From an uncultured Dyadobacter sp. (GTDB taxonomy: Bacteria > Bacteroidota > Bacteroidia > Cytophagales > Spirosomataceae), in NCBI RefSeq assembly GCF_946482605.1, contig NZ_CAMLSE010000002.1, positions 434,001 through 498,000 on the forward strand: a DNA stretch of 64,000 bases, written 5' to 3'. Position numbers and translations under genes: made by a program. Positions within the stretch are counted from its first letter, which is position 1, and each line of letters opens with the position of its first letter. This document shows positions 52,523 through 60,659 of this stretch, one piece after another. Below the pieces are notes generated by a model. That model saw only the letters and a program-made list of their open reading frames with translations. It was not told the origin of the DNA and did no database searches.

Positions 52523-53605
52523 ATGAGGATTTCAACTCCCGGCCGCATTTGCTTTTTCGGGGAACACCAGGACTACCTGGGGCTCCCCGTGATCGCAGCG
52601 GCCATATCGCGAAGGATTAGCGTTGACGGTGGTTATCGCGATGATCATAAAATAGTGTTGCATTTGCCCGATCTGGACACGACAGAAGAGTTTTCCCTCG
52701 ACACGACTTTCCCTTATGTCAAGCCACGCGACTATTTTCGCAGCACGATTAATGTCGTCAAAAGAAAGGGCCTGACCTTTTCAAAGGGCTTCGAAGCAAC
52801 CATTCACGGCAATATTCCCATCAATTCGGGAACGTCCAGTTCCTCGGCACTGATTGTTTCATGGGCGCATTTCCTGGACAAACTCAGCGATAATCCGCTT
52901 AATTTTTCTAAAAAAGAACTGGGAGAAATCGCCAATGCAGCCGAAGTGCTGGAATTCGGCGAGCCTGGCGGAATGATGGATAACTATTCTACGGCCATTG
53001 GAAATGTCATCTATCTCGAATCGACGCCCGTCATTAAAGTGGAAGCATTGACACCCAGGCTGGGTACATTCGTCCTGGGCGATTCGCTGGAACCCAAAGA
53101 CACGCTCGGCATTATAGCACGCTGTCGCTATGGAATGGAAGACGTAATTAAAATTGTTACCGATTACGACCCTTCGTTTTCTATTTTCACAACACCGATC
53201 GAAAAGCTGGCAGATTACAGCTCGCTACTGTCGAATGACCAGTGGGGCCTGCTGAACGCCAATATTGAAGACCGCGATATTCTGGTGGAAGGCAAAGCAT
53301 TGCTGATCGAGAGTGCGGAAAATCACACCAGCCAGAACTTCGACAAACATTTCGGAAGCCTGCTTTACAAACATTACGAAAACCTGCGCGACCACAAACG
53401 CACGTCCACACCTAAGATCGAACGCATGATGAACGCCGCATTGAATGCCGGTGCATTGGGCGGGAAGATCAACGGCTCGGGCGGAGGTGGCTGCATGTTC
53501 GCATACGCGCCTACACATGCGGAAGAAGTGGCAGAAGCCATTGAGCGTGAAGGGGGAAAGAGCTATATTATTACGGTTGACGAAGGCACCCGGATCGAAG
53601 GATAA
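52523..53605 (+). CDS. GHMP-family sugar kinase, galactokinase-like
   Basis: 360 residues from the ATG at 52523, 4 bp after the transporter. Galactokinase signature: GRICFFGEHQDYLGLPVIAA (compare GRVNLIGEHTDY). The ATP loop is NSGTSSSSALIVSWAHF (motif 2). Motif 3 is KINGSGGGGCMFAYAP. The catalytic Asp region reads GEPGGMMDNYSTAIGN. The substitution of Q for T in EHQDY and the context of an FucP-type carrier leave room for another C1 sugar kinase (for example galactose, GalNAc or fucose). Confidence 0.87.
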   Translation: MRISTPGRICFFGEHQDYLGLPVIAAAISRRISVDGGYRDDHKIVLHLPDLDTTEEFSLDTTFPYVKPRDYFRSTINVVKRKGLTFSKGFEATIHGNIPINSGTSSSSALIVSWAHFLDKLSDNPLNFSKKELGEIANAAEVLEFGEPGGMMDNYSTAIGNVIYLESTPVIKVEALTPRLGTFVLGDSLEPKDTLGIIARCRYGMEDVIKIVTDYDPSFSIFTTPIEKLADYSSLLSNDQWGLLNANIEDRDILVEGKALLIESAENHTSQNFDKHFGSLLYKHYENLRDHKRTSTPKIERMMNAALNAGALGGKINGSGGGGCMFAYAPTHAEEVAEAIEREGGKSYIITVDEGTRIEG

Positions 53606-53650
53606 TATTCGACCCGGGCGCTTTGTAGCCTCACAGGTATGTTTTTAAAA

Positions 53651-54022
53651 TCACCTTGGCTCGGTCAGAATTGCAGCGAGCCTTCTGTTGTTCCCAAAAT
53701 CATTGTAGTCAATTCCCAATGAATCCAGCGGCACTCCGGCACAGTTGAAAATGTGACCGAGTGGCGTACAGCCGAATGGAGTGGTAATAGCCAAAAATTG
53801 CTGATCGTGATAAAGGTATACCGCGGCATGATAACCACCACCGTTCGGAAGCGTGTAGTCCTTCAACTCGTCAACAATCCATGGGACAGTTTCCAACGAT
53901 TCTTTCGTAAAACATGGTTGGTCGATACGATCGAAAATCCCATTATCCACGCAGGCAATTCCGGGAAACCAAATGCACAGAAGCACGAAGCCAAGTCTGT
54001 TCCCGATCGTCCTTTTGTTCAT
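53651..54022 (-). CDS. Small lipoprotein, paralogue B, of the T9SS Cys/His operon
   Basis: 123 residues. Lipoprotein signal ending FPGIAC with lipidated Cys24. Mature domain: PCFTKESLETVPWI, then VYLYHDQQFLAITT, GHIFNCAGVPLDSLGIDYND. The same framework is in the lipoprotein at 55190-55594, so the two are duplicates flanking the secreted protein gene. They are similar in plan to other small Bacteroidota lipoproteins with a PW(I/L) motif. Function unknown; an inhibitor or immunity role is an inference from the flanking arrangement. Last gene of the operon. Confidence 0.75.
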   Translation of the reverse strand: MNKRTIGNRLGFVLLCIWFPGIACVDNGIFDRIDQPCFTKESLETVPWIVDELKDYTLPNGGGYHAAVYLYHDQQFLAITTPFGCTPLGHIFNCAGVPLDSLGIDYNDFGNNRRLAAILTEPR

Positions 54023-54104
54023 AGTCAGTTACGTTTAGCTGAAAATTTATGAGCATTTCCTGCAAACCGTTTGAAAAGAATCGCCTGATTTGGCATTAAT
54101 TCTT

Positions 54105-55184
54105 TCATTTCTCGATCACCATCCGTTTAGTTTGTACCGTCCCGTCTTCAAAAGTTGCCTTCAAAAAGTATATTCCTTTTAAGCCCGAATTCAACTTCAC
54201 GTTATACAGATCCCCTTCATTTCCAGGCAAATGCTCCTGCACAGTTCGTTGCTGATCATCCAGCATAGTAAGCTTTATGATCCTATTGCGCTGACCGTCC
54301 AAATTGATGGCTTGGATATCCTCCCGCGAACCGGATGATATTGTAATGGAACCGTCACCCTCAGCCGGATTAGGATAAACCTGCATTTTTGCACCGCTTG
54401 GTTTAAAGAACGTGAATGAATGCCTCGGTGCTCCGCAAAATGCAATTGAAAGTCCGCCATTGTTTGAAGGGCCAGAAAAATTGAAGTTTACAACACCTGA
54501 GCTCTGGTTATTAATGACCGTGCTCCCTGAAGTTGAATTAAATGTAGGCCCGGTATCCGGGTCGAGCCCCCAGAATATCTGCATATTGTGTGCGCCCCAG
54601 GTTGTATTCTGAAAACTTCCGGAGATGAGCTTTCCGTCGAGGTAGACACTTGTTAGTGGCGGGGCGTAGTTGCAGGTCCAGCAAGTTCCCGGGTTGCCAT
54701 AGCCAGGAGGTACATCGAGAGCGTTGTGCTTAACCAATGGACCCGGTCCCCACTTGGAAATGAATTTTCCGTCATATGTTGTGACAGCAGAGTGGTCTCC
54801 TGAATATCGTATTCGTTGTTTTCCAATTGTGCTGTTATAGCTTGTTTGGATGTAGCTTGGATTCGCTCCGGCTACATACGGCGTAACTCCGCCACCAGAC
54901 ACTTGATCAATACAAGTCTGGGCTCCGCCCGTAGAGACGTGCCAGGCATAACCGTGACAGTTATAGTTCCTTGAGTAGCCCGAAAGTATTAAGCAACTGC
55001 TGCCGTATACGCCGTTCTGGATATTATTTTGCTCGGACTGCAATTGCGCATCTGAGTATTTTACAGAGCTATAAACGAATAAGGCAGAAGCTGGAATAGG
55101 AACTCCATTCGGAGTATTTACCTGCCCATTACACACCGTTTTTGACATCACTAAAAGCATTAAAGCCATTTGTATATTTTTCAT
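54105..55184 (-). CDS. Secreted Cys/His protein with type A T9SS sorting domain
   Basis: 359 residues from the ATG at 55184; signal peptide MKNIQMALMLLVMSKTVCNG. The first 170 residues hold RNYNCHGYAWHVSTGG (Cys76, His77) and, about 55 residues on, GDHSAVTTYDGKFISKWGPG with His131, then a second His in PLVKHNALDVP. Cys followed by HSA-type His resembles the catalytic pair of papain-like/CHAP peptidases or amidases, though I cannot assign a family. A beta-rich linker comes next. The last 80 residues (VYPNPAEGDGSITISSGSRE, then GLKGIYFLKATFEDG and RMVIEK) are a type A T9SS sorting domain, so it is surface-attached or released. A lipoprotein lies on each side. Confidence 0.75.
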   Translation of the reverse strand: MKNIQMALMLLVMSKTVCNGQVNTPNGVPIPASALFVYSSVKYSDAQLQSEQNNIQNGVYGSSCLILSGYSRNYNCHGYAWHVSTGGAQTCIDQVSGGGVTPYVAGANPSYIQTSYNSTIGKQRIRYSGDHSAVTTYDGKFISKWGPGPLVKHNALDVPPGYGNPGTCWTCNYAPPLTSVYLDGKLISGSFQNTTWGAHNMQIFWGLDPDTGPTFNSTSGSTVINNQSSGVVNFNFSGPSNNGGLSIAFCGAPRHSFTFFKPSGAKMQVYPNPAEGDGSITISSGSREDIQAINLDGQRNRIIKLTMLDDQQRTVQEHLPGNEGDLYNVKLNSGLKGIYFLKATFEDGTVQTKRMVIEK

Positions 55185-55189
55185 ACCAG

Positions 55190-55594
55190 TCAATATTTAC
55201 CTTCTAACAAAACCGTCATCAATTCAACATTGTCATAGAATTCGCCGTAGTTAATATTCAATTTCCCCAAATGCTGTCCTGAGCAGTTGAATATATGACT
55301 GATAGGACCTGACGTAACGACATTTTCAAATGCTAAATAGTAGTTGCTTCTGTAACGGTAAACCGACACCCGTAGAAAACTCATTTTTGGCTGTTGAAAC
55401 CAAGCCAATTCGGCCTTAATCCAAGGAACAGTTTCCAGTGATTCTTTGGTGAAACAAGGCTCGCCCACTTCGTACTCCTTTATTTCCGTTTCAGTGCAAG
55501 AACCTCCGACGAGGAGAAATCCAATCATTGTAAAGGATAAAAGCTTAGCTACAAGCACCTTTTGCGGCGTGTCTGATGATGTAAATGTTTTCAT
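55190..55594 (-). CDS. Small lipoprotein, paralogue A, of the T9SS Cys/His operon
   Basis: 134 residues. Lipoprotein signal ending LVGGSC. The mature domain shares its framework with the lipoprotein at 53651: PCFTKESLETVPWIKAEL, VSVYRYRSNYYLAFEN, GPISHIFNCSGQHLGKLNIN. The next gene starts 5 bp after its stop, so it is made just before the T9SS protein from the same message. Partner, chaperone or inhibitor of the secreted protein are all possible; none is shown. Confidence 0.75.
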   Translation of the reverse strand: MKTFTSSDTPQKVLVAKLLSFTMIGFLLVGGSCTETEIKEYEVGEPCFTKESLETVPWIKAELAWFQQPKMSFLRVSVYRYRSNYYLAFENVVTSGPISHIFNCSGQHLGKLNINYGEFYDNVELMTVLLEGKY

Positions 55595-55615
55595 GACTTT
55601 CAGTTCCAGTTGGAC

Positions 55616-56320
55616 TCAATGGTTTCTTACGTACTCGTCAAATTTGCTCAATAACAGCTCGATAGGATAAGCACTTCTTACAACCAGTCTTTCCTGAAAT
55701 GGTCTGATGGTCTCAGGTTCGAAGTCGCTTTCCAATATCCCAGTACCCAATGAGCGCATGACCTTATCAAAAATATGGGCGCTGACCGCATCCGATATAC
55801 TTCCAAAAACAACCCGGTACGGCAGCTTCACAAGCAACTGACTATGCAAGCGCTTCAAAAAGTCAGTCTTTTCCTGCGGAGACATTTGACTCAACAGTGC
55901 GTCATTACACATCATCAGCTCCACGCCTATCCATTTGAGCGAGTACGCGCCCATTGCAGCGCTGTCGGTCATGGCCTGAATCTTGTTGAAATCTTCTATA
56001 AAATAGACGCCACACAGCGCTTTCATGGCATCAGGCCGCCGTTTGAATTCCTCGAACCCATTAAACCCATTCAATGCGAATCCTACTCCGTCAAAAGGGC
56101 TATCATGCGCCACATAACTCCGAAAAAACGGGTGCTCCATCGTGATCAGCAGCAGTTCCTCGGTATTCAGCATTTTCAAATCAATGCCTTTGATCTGGCA
56201 CGCTTCCTGCCTTTCGGCGACGTTGGTCAATGATCGCCAGCATTCGGTGCCGGGCTTGCAGGGGTAGTCCCATTTCAATACGGGTTGGGCAAACGTTGTG
56301 CATATAGGGAATGCACACAA
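55616..56320 (-). CDS. Hypothetical secreted protein at the head of the T9SS Cys/His operon
   Basis: 234 residues in the open frame. Not recognised. The first residues form the core of a signal peptide (LCAFPICTTFAQ), but only TTG at 56318-56320 can start this frame, as an in-frame stop lies at 56345. An ATG at 56341-56343 one frame over would give MNRFISFYC, a natural start, so a one-base frameshift near 56320-56330 is possible. The mature part is helical with KIQAMTDSAAMGAYSLKWIG and MSPQEKTDFLKRLHSQLLVK. The gene lies 21 bp before lipoprotein A on the same strand. Confidence 0.6.
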   Translation of the reverse strand: MCAFPICTTFAQPVLKWDYPCKPGTECWRSLTNVAERQEACQIKGIDLKMLNTEELLLITMEHPFFRSYVAHDSPFDGVGFALNGFNGFEEFKRRPDAMKALCGVYFIEDFNKIQAMTDSAAMGAYSLKWIGVELMMCNDALLSQMSPQEKTDFLKRLHSQLLVKLPYRVVFGSISDAVSAHIFDKVMRSLGTGILESDFEPETIRPFQERLVVRSAYPIELLLSKFDEYVRNH

Positions 56321-56658
56321 TAGAAGGAGATAAACCTGTTCATGTCAACGCATGTTTAAAGTGAATATCTGGCGGAGGGCCCGCTTGCAATCAGAATATC
56401 CGGAACAATGAGTCGATGAAAATGCAAACCGCCGCCTGGCACCTGCTACCCGGGAGCGGCTTACAAATATTTAACTTTTTTTATACTCAAAATAACTTTT
56501 CCATTATAGTGTTATCAGCCGGCCGGGATCAGGTATCGAACGGTTGATTTGAACTTGCTTTATACAGAGACTACAAATCGGTTCTACAAGATTTAAATGC
56601 ACGATTGTAATTCCGATTGTGTTTTTGTTTTAAGACCTTTGTCACTCATGACATTTCA
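56321..56658. other. 338-bp divergent intergenic region
   Basis: The region lies between the secreted-protein operon (minus) and ispG (plus). A GC-rich stretch (about 56425-56460) is followed by an AT-rich one (about 56461-56510). No full promoter match, ORF or hairpin of note was seen. It also contains the possible true N-terminus of the minus-strand gene (ATG at 56341-56343). Confidence 0.45.
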
Positions 56659-58662
56659 ATGACCGTGATCACACCTGCCGAACAAAAAACAAATATTTAC
56701 TGTCCTTCACTGACAGCATATCAAAGACGCGAAACCATCACCATCAACATCGGGGGCATCCCGATGGGCTCCGACTACCCCATTCGCGTCCAGTCGATGA
56801 CGACCGTCGACACGATGGATACGCAGGGCTCGATTGATGAAGTGATCCGGATGGTGGAGTCGGGATGTGAGTATGTACGCATTACCGCACCGAGTGTGAA
56901 AGAGGCGCAGAACCTCGAAAATATCAGGAATGGATTGCATAAGCTGGGCATTCATATTCCGCTGATCGCCGACATCCATTTCACCCCCAATGCAGCCGAA
57001 CTCGCCGCGCGCATCGTTGAAAAAGTACGGATCAATCCCGGTAACTATGCCGACCGCAAGCGCTTCGAAACCATCGATTACACCGACGCTTCCTATGCGG
57101 CCGAACTGGAACGGATTCGTGAGAAATTCATCCCGCTCGTCAGGATTTGCAAGGAATACGGCACCGCTATGCGCATAGGCACCAATCACGGTTCGCTCTC
57201 CGACCGCATTCTGAGCCGCTACGGCGATACCCCGCTGGGAATGGTGGAGTCGGCGCTGGAATTCCTCCGGATTTGTGAAGAATTCAATTATTACAACATC
57301 GCATTGTCGATGAAATCCAGCAACACGCAGGTAATGGTGGAAGCCTACCGCTTGCTGGTGCAGCGGCTGGATGAGGAGGGATTAAAGCCGTATCCATTGC
57401 ATCTGGGCGTTACGGAAGCAGGTGAGGCTGAGGATGGACGCATCAAATCGGCGGTTGGGATCGGCACTTTGCTGGAAGACGGCCTGGGCGATACCGTCCG
57501 CGTTTCATTGACCGAGGCGCCGGAGAAAGAAGCGCCGGTTGCGCGTGCCCTCATCGAGCGTTACACGACACGGGCCTCACATGCAGCCATTCAACCGATC
57601 GACCACTGCCCGATCAACCCGTTCCAATATACGCGGAGAGATACTTTTGAGACATATAATATAGGTCATCTCAATGTACCCAGGGTCATCGCCGATTATT
57701 CCGATATCGAAATACGACAACTCGATGACCTGAAAAGCATTGGTCATTTCTTTTTACCTGTGCCCGATAAATGGGCAATGAATGACCAGGGCGCCGATTT
57801 TGTGTATACCGGAAAAATGCCTGTCCCCTTCATGCTGCCGAATGGATTGAAAGAAATCCTGGATCACGAGCAATGGCAGGTTCACCCGGAAAAACACAAC
57901 AAATTTCCATTGTTCCAGGTTGTCGAATGGGAATCGGCCGGAGAGGTATCCCCCGTCCTCAATTTCGTCAGCGGAGATATTCATGCTTTTAGCGACGAAT
58001 TTCTGGAAAAGTTAAACGGGCAGAGCCACCTGGCGCTCGTCCTGCATTCGGACAATGCTCATGCGATGCCTGAAATGCGCAGATTATTCTATAAACTGAC
58101 AGAGCTGAGGCTCAAAGTACCAGTCATTATCCAACGCCATTACCAGCCCGACCTGGGTGACCGGCTGACATTATATGCGGCGACCGACATTGGCGGTTTG
58201 CTCGTGGACGGCTTTGGTGACGGTGTGTTGCTTCGACCGGCATTTAATACCGGTGAAGGTCATATTGAAAAACTAAAGGCTGCATCGGCCTATAACAGCA
58301 TTGCTTTCGGAATCCTGCAAGCGGCCCGCACGCGGATGTCGAAAACAGAGTACATCTCCTGCCCGTCGTGCGGACGAACGTTGTTCGATTTACAGGAAAC
58401 TACCGCGATGATCCGCAAGCATACCGAGCATCTGAAAGGCGTTAAGATCGGTATTATGGGTTGTATCGTGAACGGGCCGGGCGAAATGGCGGATGCGGAT
58501 TACGGCTATGTTGGAATGGGTAAAGACAAAATTGCCCTGTACCGCGGCCAGGAAGTAATCAAGCGATCGGTACATGCGTCGAAGGCTGTGGAAGAACTCA
58601 TCGAATTGATCCGCGAGGATGGCCGGTGGATCGAGCCGGAAGAGGCTGAGGTTTTGATTTAA
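56659..58662 (+). CDS. ispG: 4-hydroxy-3-methylbut-2-enyl diphosphate synthase IspG, three-domain type
   Basis: 667 residues from the ATG at 56659 (a TTG further upstream is unlikely). IspG converts MEcPP to HMBPP in the MEP isoprenoid pathway. The TIM-barrel domain: IRVQSMTTVDTMDTQGSIDE, LIADIHFTPNAAELAARIVE. A large central insertion (about 280-560) marks the type found in Bacteroidota, chlamydiae and plants. The [4Fe-4S] domain is at the end: YISCPSCGRTLFDLQETTAM and IGIMGCIVNGPGEMADADYG, giving three Cys and the Glu ligand. It stands alone with its own promoter region; the small DUF6728 gene follows. Confidence 0.95.
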   Translation: MTVITPAEQKTNIYCPSLTAYQRRETITINIGGIPMGSDYPIRVQSMTTVDTMDTQGSIDEVIRMVESGCEYVRITAPSVKEAQNLENIRNGLHKLGIHIPLIADIHFTPNAAELAARIVEKVRINPGNYADRKRFETIDYTDASYAAELERIREKFIPLVRICKEYGTAMRIGTNHGSLSDRILSRYGDTPLGMVESALEFLRICEEFNYYNIALSMKSSNTQVMVEAYRLLVQRLDEEGLKPYPLHLGVTEAGEAEDGRIKSAVGIGTLLEDGLGDTVRVSLTEAPEKEAPVARALIERYTTRASHAAIQPIDHCPINPFQYTRRDTFETYNIGHLNVPRVIADYSDIEIRQLDDLKSIGHFFLPVPDKWAMNDQGADFVYTGKMPVPFMLPNGLKEILDHEQWQVHPEKHNKFPLFQVVEWESAGEVSPVLNFVSGDIHAFSDEFLEKLNGQSHLALVLHSDNAHAMPEMRRLFYKLTELRLKVPVIIQRHYQPDLGDRLTLYAATDIGGLLVDGFGDGVLLRPAFNTGEGHIEKLKAASAYNSIAFGILQAARTRMSKTEYISCPSCGRTLFDLQETTAMIRKHTEHLKGVKIGIMGCIVNGPGEMADADYGYVGMGKDKIALYRGQEVIKRSVHASKAVEELIELIREDGRWIEPEEAEVLI

Positions 58663-58702
58663 ATTAAAGGCTCGGCAAGAGCCATACTGATCAGTAAAAA
58701 TT

Positions 58703-58882
58703 ATGAAAAGATACTTTCAATTAGGTGAAGTGTTCTCTTACTTCATTCGCGTGTTCAGAAAACGCGACCCGAATAGCCCCGATTCGTTTAATTTACGCAT
58801 GATGCACGGAATCAACCGGATTTCGATCGTCATGTTCCTGATTTGTGTGATTATCATGATCGTCAGAGCGCTTACACGATGA
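58703..58882 (+). CDS. DUF6728 family small membrane protein
   Basis: 59 residues, a gene short enough to be missed by common cut-offs. It reads MKRYFQLGEVFSYFIRVFRK, then NLRMMHGINRISIVMFLICV, ending in a transmembrane helix (VMFLICVIIMIVRAL). This matches the short Bacteroidota family DUF6728 as I recall it. Function unknown. It lies 40 bp after ispG, and its stop overlaps the mmcQ-like start (ATGA), so the two are coupled. Confidence 0.75.
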   Translation: MKRYFQLGEVFSYFIRVFRKRDPNSPDSFNLRMMHGINRISIVMFLICVIIMIVRALTR

Positions 58883-59235
58883 ACCTCGAAACATTAAGGG
58901 ATTACTGCCTGAAACTCCCGGGCGTCACAGAAGAACTGCCTTTCGGGCCTGATACACTGGTATTTAAGGTAATGGGAAAGGTTTTTCTGCTCACGCCTAT
59001 GGATACAACCCGCCACCAGTTCAATGCGAAATGCGATCCGGAGAAAGCCGAAGAGCTGAGAGCATCCTACCCCGATGTCAAGCCGGGATATCACATGAAT
59101 AAAAAGCATTGGAATACCGTGCACGTCACAGGAAGTATCCCTAGCGAAACGTTGTTCGGCTGGGTGAAAGATTCCTACGACCTGGTAGCAGCGAGTTTAC
59201 CGAAGAAGGTGCGGGAGGAGTTATTGACTGAATGA
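58879..59235 (+). CDS. MmcQ/YjbR-family protein
   Basis: 118 residues from the ATG at 58879, overlapping the DUF6728 stop. MmcQ/YjbR proteins have a CyaY-like fold and are often called DNA-binding, though their role is not settled. The family pattern is clear: YCLKLPGVTEELPFGPDTLV, FKVMGKVFLLTPMD, CDPEKAEELRASYPDVKPGY and HMNKKHWNTVHVTG. It ends just before a region of short repeats. Confidence 0.88.
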   Translation: MNLETLRDYCLKLPGVTEELPFGPDTLVFKVMGKVFLLTPMDTTRHQFNAKCDPEKAEELRASYPDVKPGYHMNKKHWNTVHVTGSIPSETLFGWVKDSYDLVAASLPKKVREELLTE

Positions 59236-59266
59236 GTGAATGACTGAGTGAGTGAATGACTGATTA
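59226..59266. repeat. Short tandem repeat of TGA(A/G/C)TGA units
   Basis: Repeats of a 4-base TGAN motif (TGAATGAGTGAATGACTGAG and so on) begin inside the last codons of the mmcQ-like gene. The array supplies its stop. Tracts like this can vary by slippage, which would alter the protein's last residues. Confidence 0.6.
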
Positions 59267-59344
59267 GTGTCAGTCTGAGCGGGCGGGTCCGCCCGGTTCG
59301 CCGCTATTGACATTTTCACAATATACTAAATGTCAATCACTTAC

Positions 59345-59426
59345 ACTGTCACCCTGAGCGGACCGGGCCGCCGGAGCGGTCGAAGGGCTTTGCGAGACGC
59401 CCTTCGACCTCGGTCAGGCTGACAGT
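59345..59426. repeat. Palindromic intergenic repeat, family 1, second copy
   Basis: ACTGTCACCCTGAGCGGA at the left and CTGACAGT at the right, with GGTCGAAGGGC pairing with GCCCTTCGACC in the middle. It matches the plan of the unit at 35495-35577 with a GC-rich insertion. It ends just past the gldC stop. A truncated relative (CGGGCGGGTCCGCCCG) lies about 60 bp upstream. Confidence 0.75.
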
Positions 59427-59427
59427 G

Positions 59428-59769
59428 CTATTTCGCGGCCTTCATCTCTTCATCCAACCGCTTACTCAGCGTTTCGCACACCCCTTCGATGAGGTCCGCC
59501 ATGCTGCGGTCATTGGTTGCGGTGAGCAATGTGTCGGCGATGCCGCTCATGAGCTCAATGTAGAAGCGTTTCATTTCAAAAACTTCCATATCCTTGGTCC
59601 AAAGATCGATTTTGAGCGTTCCGCGATGGTAATGGTCCCAAACTGCTATGGCAATGGCCCGCGTATCATTGATCCCCTCATTCGGGTTGTCCGTAGCGTC
59701 CCAAAAGATTTTCTCCGGTATATTTTTATCGTCGAGCTCAACAGTGAAATGGATTTCTGACTTTTTCAT
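59428..59769 (-). CDS. gldC: Gliding motility protein GldC
   Basis: 113 residues, the usual GldC length. Sequence fits the family: EIHFTVELDDKNIPEKIFWD, ARAIAIAVWDHYHRGTLKID-like (here TRAIAIAVWDHYHRGTLKID), MEVFEMKRFYIELMSGIADT. In Flavobacterium, GldC is a soluble protein that supports gliding together with GldB. It is preceded by a candidate promoter and followed by a repeat. No other gld gene is adjacent. Its presence fits the T9SS/gliding biology implied by the T9SS cargo in this window. Confidence 0.92.
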   Translation of the reverse strand: MKKSEIHFTVELDDKNIPEKIFWDATDNPNEGINDTRAIAIAVWDHYHRGTLKIDLWTKDMEVFEMKRFYIELMSGIADTLLTATNDRSMADLIEGVCETLSKRLDEEMKAAK

Positions 59770-59788
59770 ATGAGGTGTTAATTTTTGA

Positions 59789-59796
59789 CAAAAGTA
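59789..59796 (-). promoter_or_regulatory. Candidate promoter -7 element for gldC
   Basis: On the minus strand TACTTTTG fits TAnnTTTG and lies 20 bp before the gldC ATG. No clear TTG element is seen upstream. A perfect palindrome, TTACCGG-TG-CCGGTAA (59809-59824), lies just upstream and could be an operator. Confidence 0.5.
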
Positions 59797-59826
59797 AGCA
59801 TTTGGTACTTACCGGTGCCGGTAAAC

Positions 59827-60552
59827 TTACTTTCCAGCCTGACTAAACACTTTTTTAAGCAAATCGCTCACCCGCGCCACCGGGTCTTTCCGGATCTTTT
59901 TTTCCTCCTGGGCAATCAGAACATACAAGCCGTCGATCGTCTTTTGGGTTGCATATTCTTTAAGGTTTGGATTAACTTTCTTGACCAGCGGGATCTGGTT
60001 GTAAGTGTTAACAATGTCTGCGTAGTACTGTGTGGCTTTATTGAGCTTCAGAGTACTGTCCACGACCGGGAAGAATGTGCTGAAAAGCTCGCTGTTGGTC
60101 GATTTTTTCAAATACTGGGTCGCTGCATCGTCCTCGCCTTTGAGGATACCTATCGCATCGGGAACGGTCATGGAGGTAATGGCCTTCACAAAGATCGGCT
60201 TCGACTTCTTCGCGGCATCCTCCGCGGCCCGGTTGAGTGACAGGGTAAATTTGTCCACCTCGGCGCCCAGACCCATTTTGCGCAATGTTTCCGCGACTTT
60301 CTGAGCCTCCGGCGGGACTGCTATCTTAATCAGCTCGTTTTTGAAAAAACCATCTACCCTGGACGCCTCTGCGGAGCCGTTGCTGATCCCCACGTTCAGC
60401 GCTTCCTTCAATCCCTGAACGATCTCATTCTCACTGAGTCCGCCACTTTTGCTGCCTCCTTTGCCGAGTAACTTCCCAAGGTTGAACTGTGCATGGGACA
60501 CATGACTGAAAAAGAGCCAAAACAGCGATAATGACAGGATTTTGTATTTCAT
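59827..60552 (-). CDS. DUF4197 family exported protein
   Basis: 241 residues from the ATG at 60552; signal peptide MKYKILSLSLFWLFFSHVSH ending with AQ. The mature protein is helical and matches DUF4197: LSENEIVQGLKEALNVGISN, FFKNELIKIAVPPEAQKVAE, KAITSMTVPDAIGILKGEDD, and ATQKTIDGLYVLIAQEEKKI. These proteins occur in many Gram-negatives with no assigned function. It probably sits in the periplasm. Divergent from cinA, 107 bp away. Confidence 0.88.
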   Translation of the reverse strand: MKYKILSLSLFWLFFSHVSHAQFNLGKLLGKGGSKSGGLSENEIVQGLKEALNVGISNGSAEASRVDGFFKNELIKIAVPPEAQKVAETLRKMGLGAEVDKFTLSLNRAAEDAAKKSKPIFVKAITSMTVPDAIGILKGEDDAATQYLKKSTNSELFSTFFPVVDSTLKLNKATQYYADIVNTYNQIPLVKKVNPNLKEYATQKTIDGLYVLIAQEEKKIRKDPVARVSDLLKKVFSQAGK

Positions 60553-60585
60553 TACAATAGAGTTTGTTAATATTTCACTAAGGTT

Positions 60586-60593
60586 CAAACGTA
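60586..60593 (-). promoter_or_regulatory. Candidate promoter -7 element for the DUF4197 gene
   Basis: On the minus strand TACGTTTG is a full match to TAnnTTTG, 33 bp before the ATG. The plus strand of the same region has TATTTTTG at 60616-60623, a full match and the likely -7 element of cinA. Neither has a good TTG element at the usual distance. Confidence 0.5.
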
Positions 60594-60659
60594 CTCAATA
60601 ACGATTAATTTTACTTATTTTTGGGAAAATAACGGTCCCATTTAACGTGTTTTGTACCT

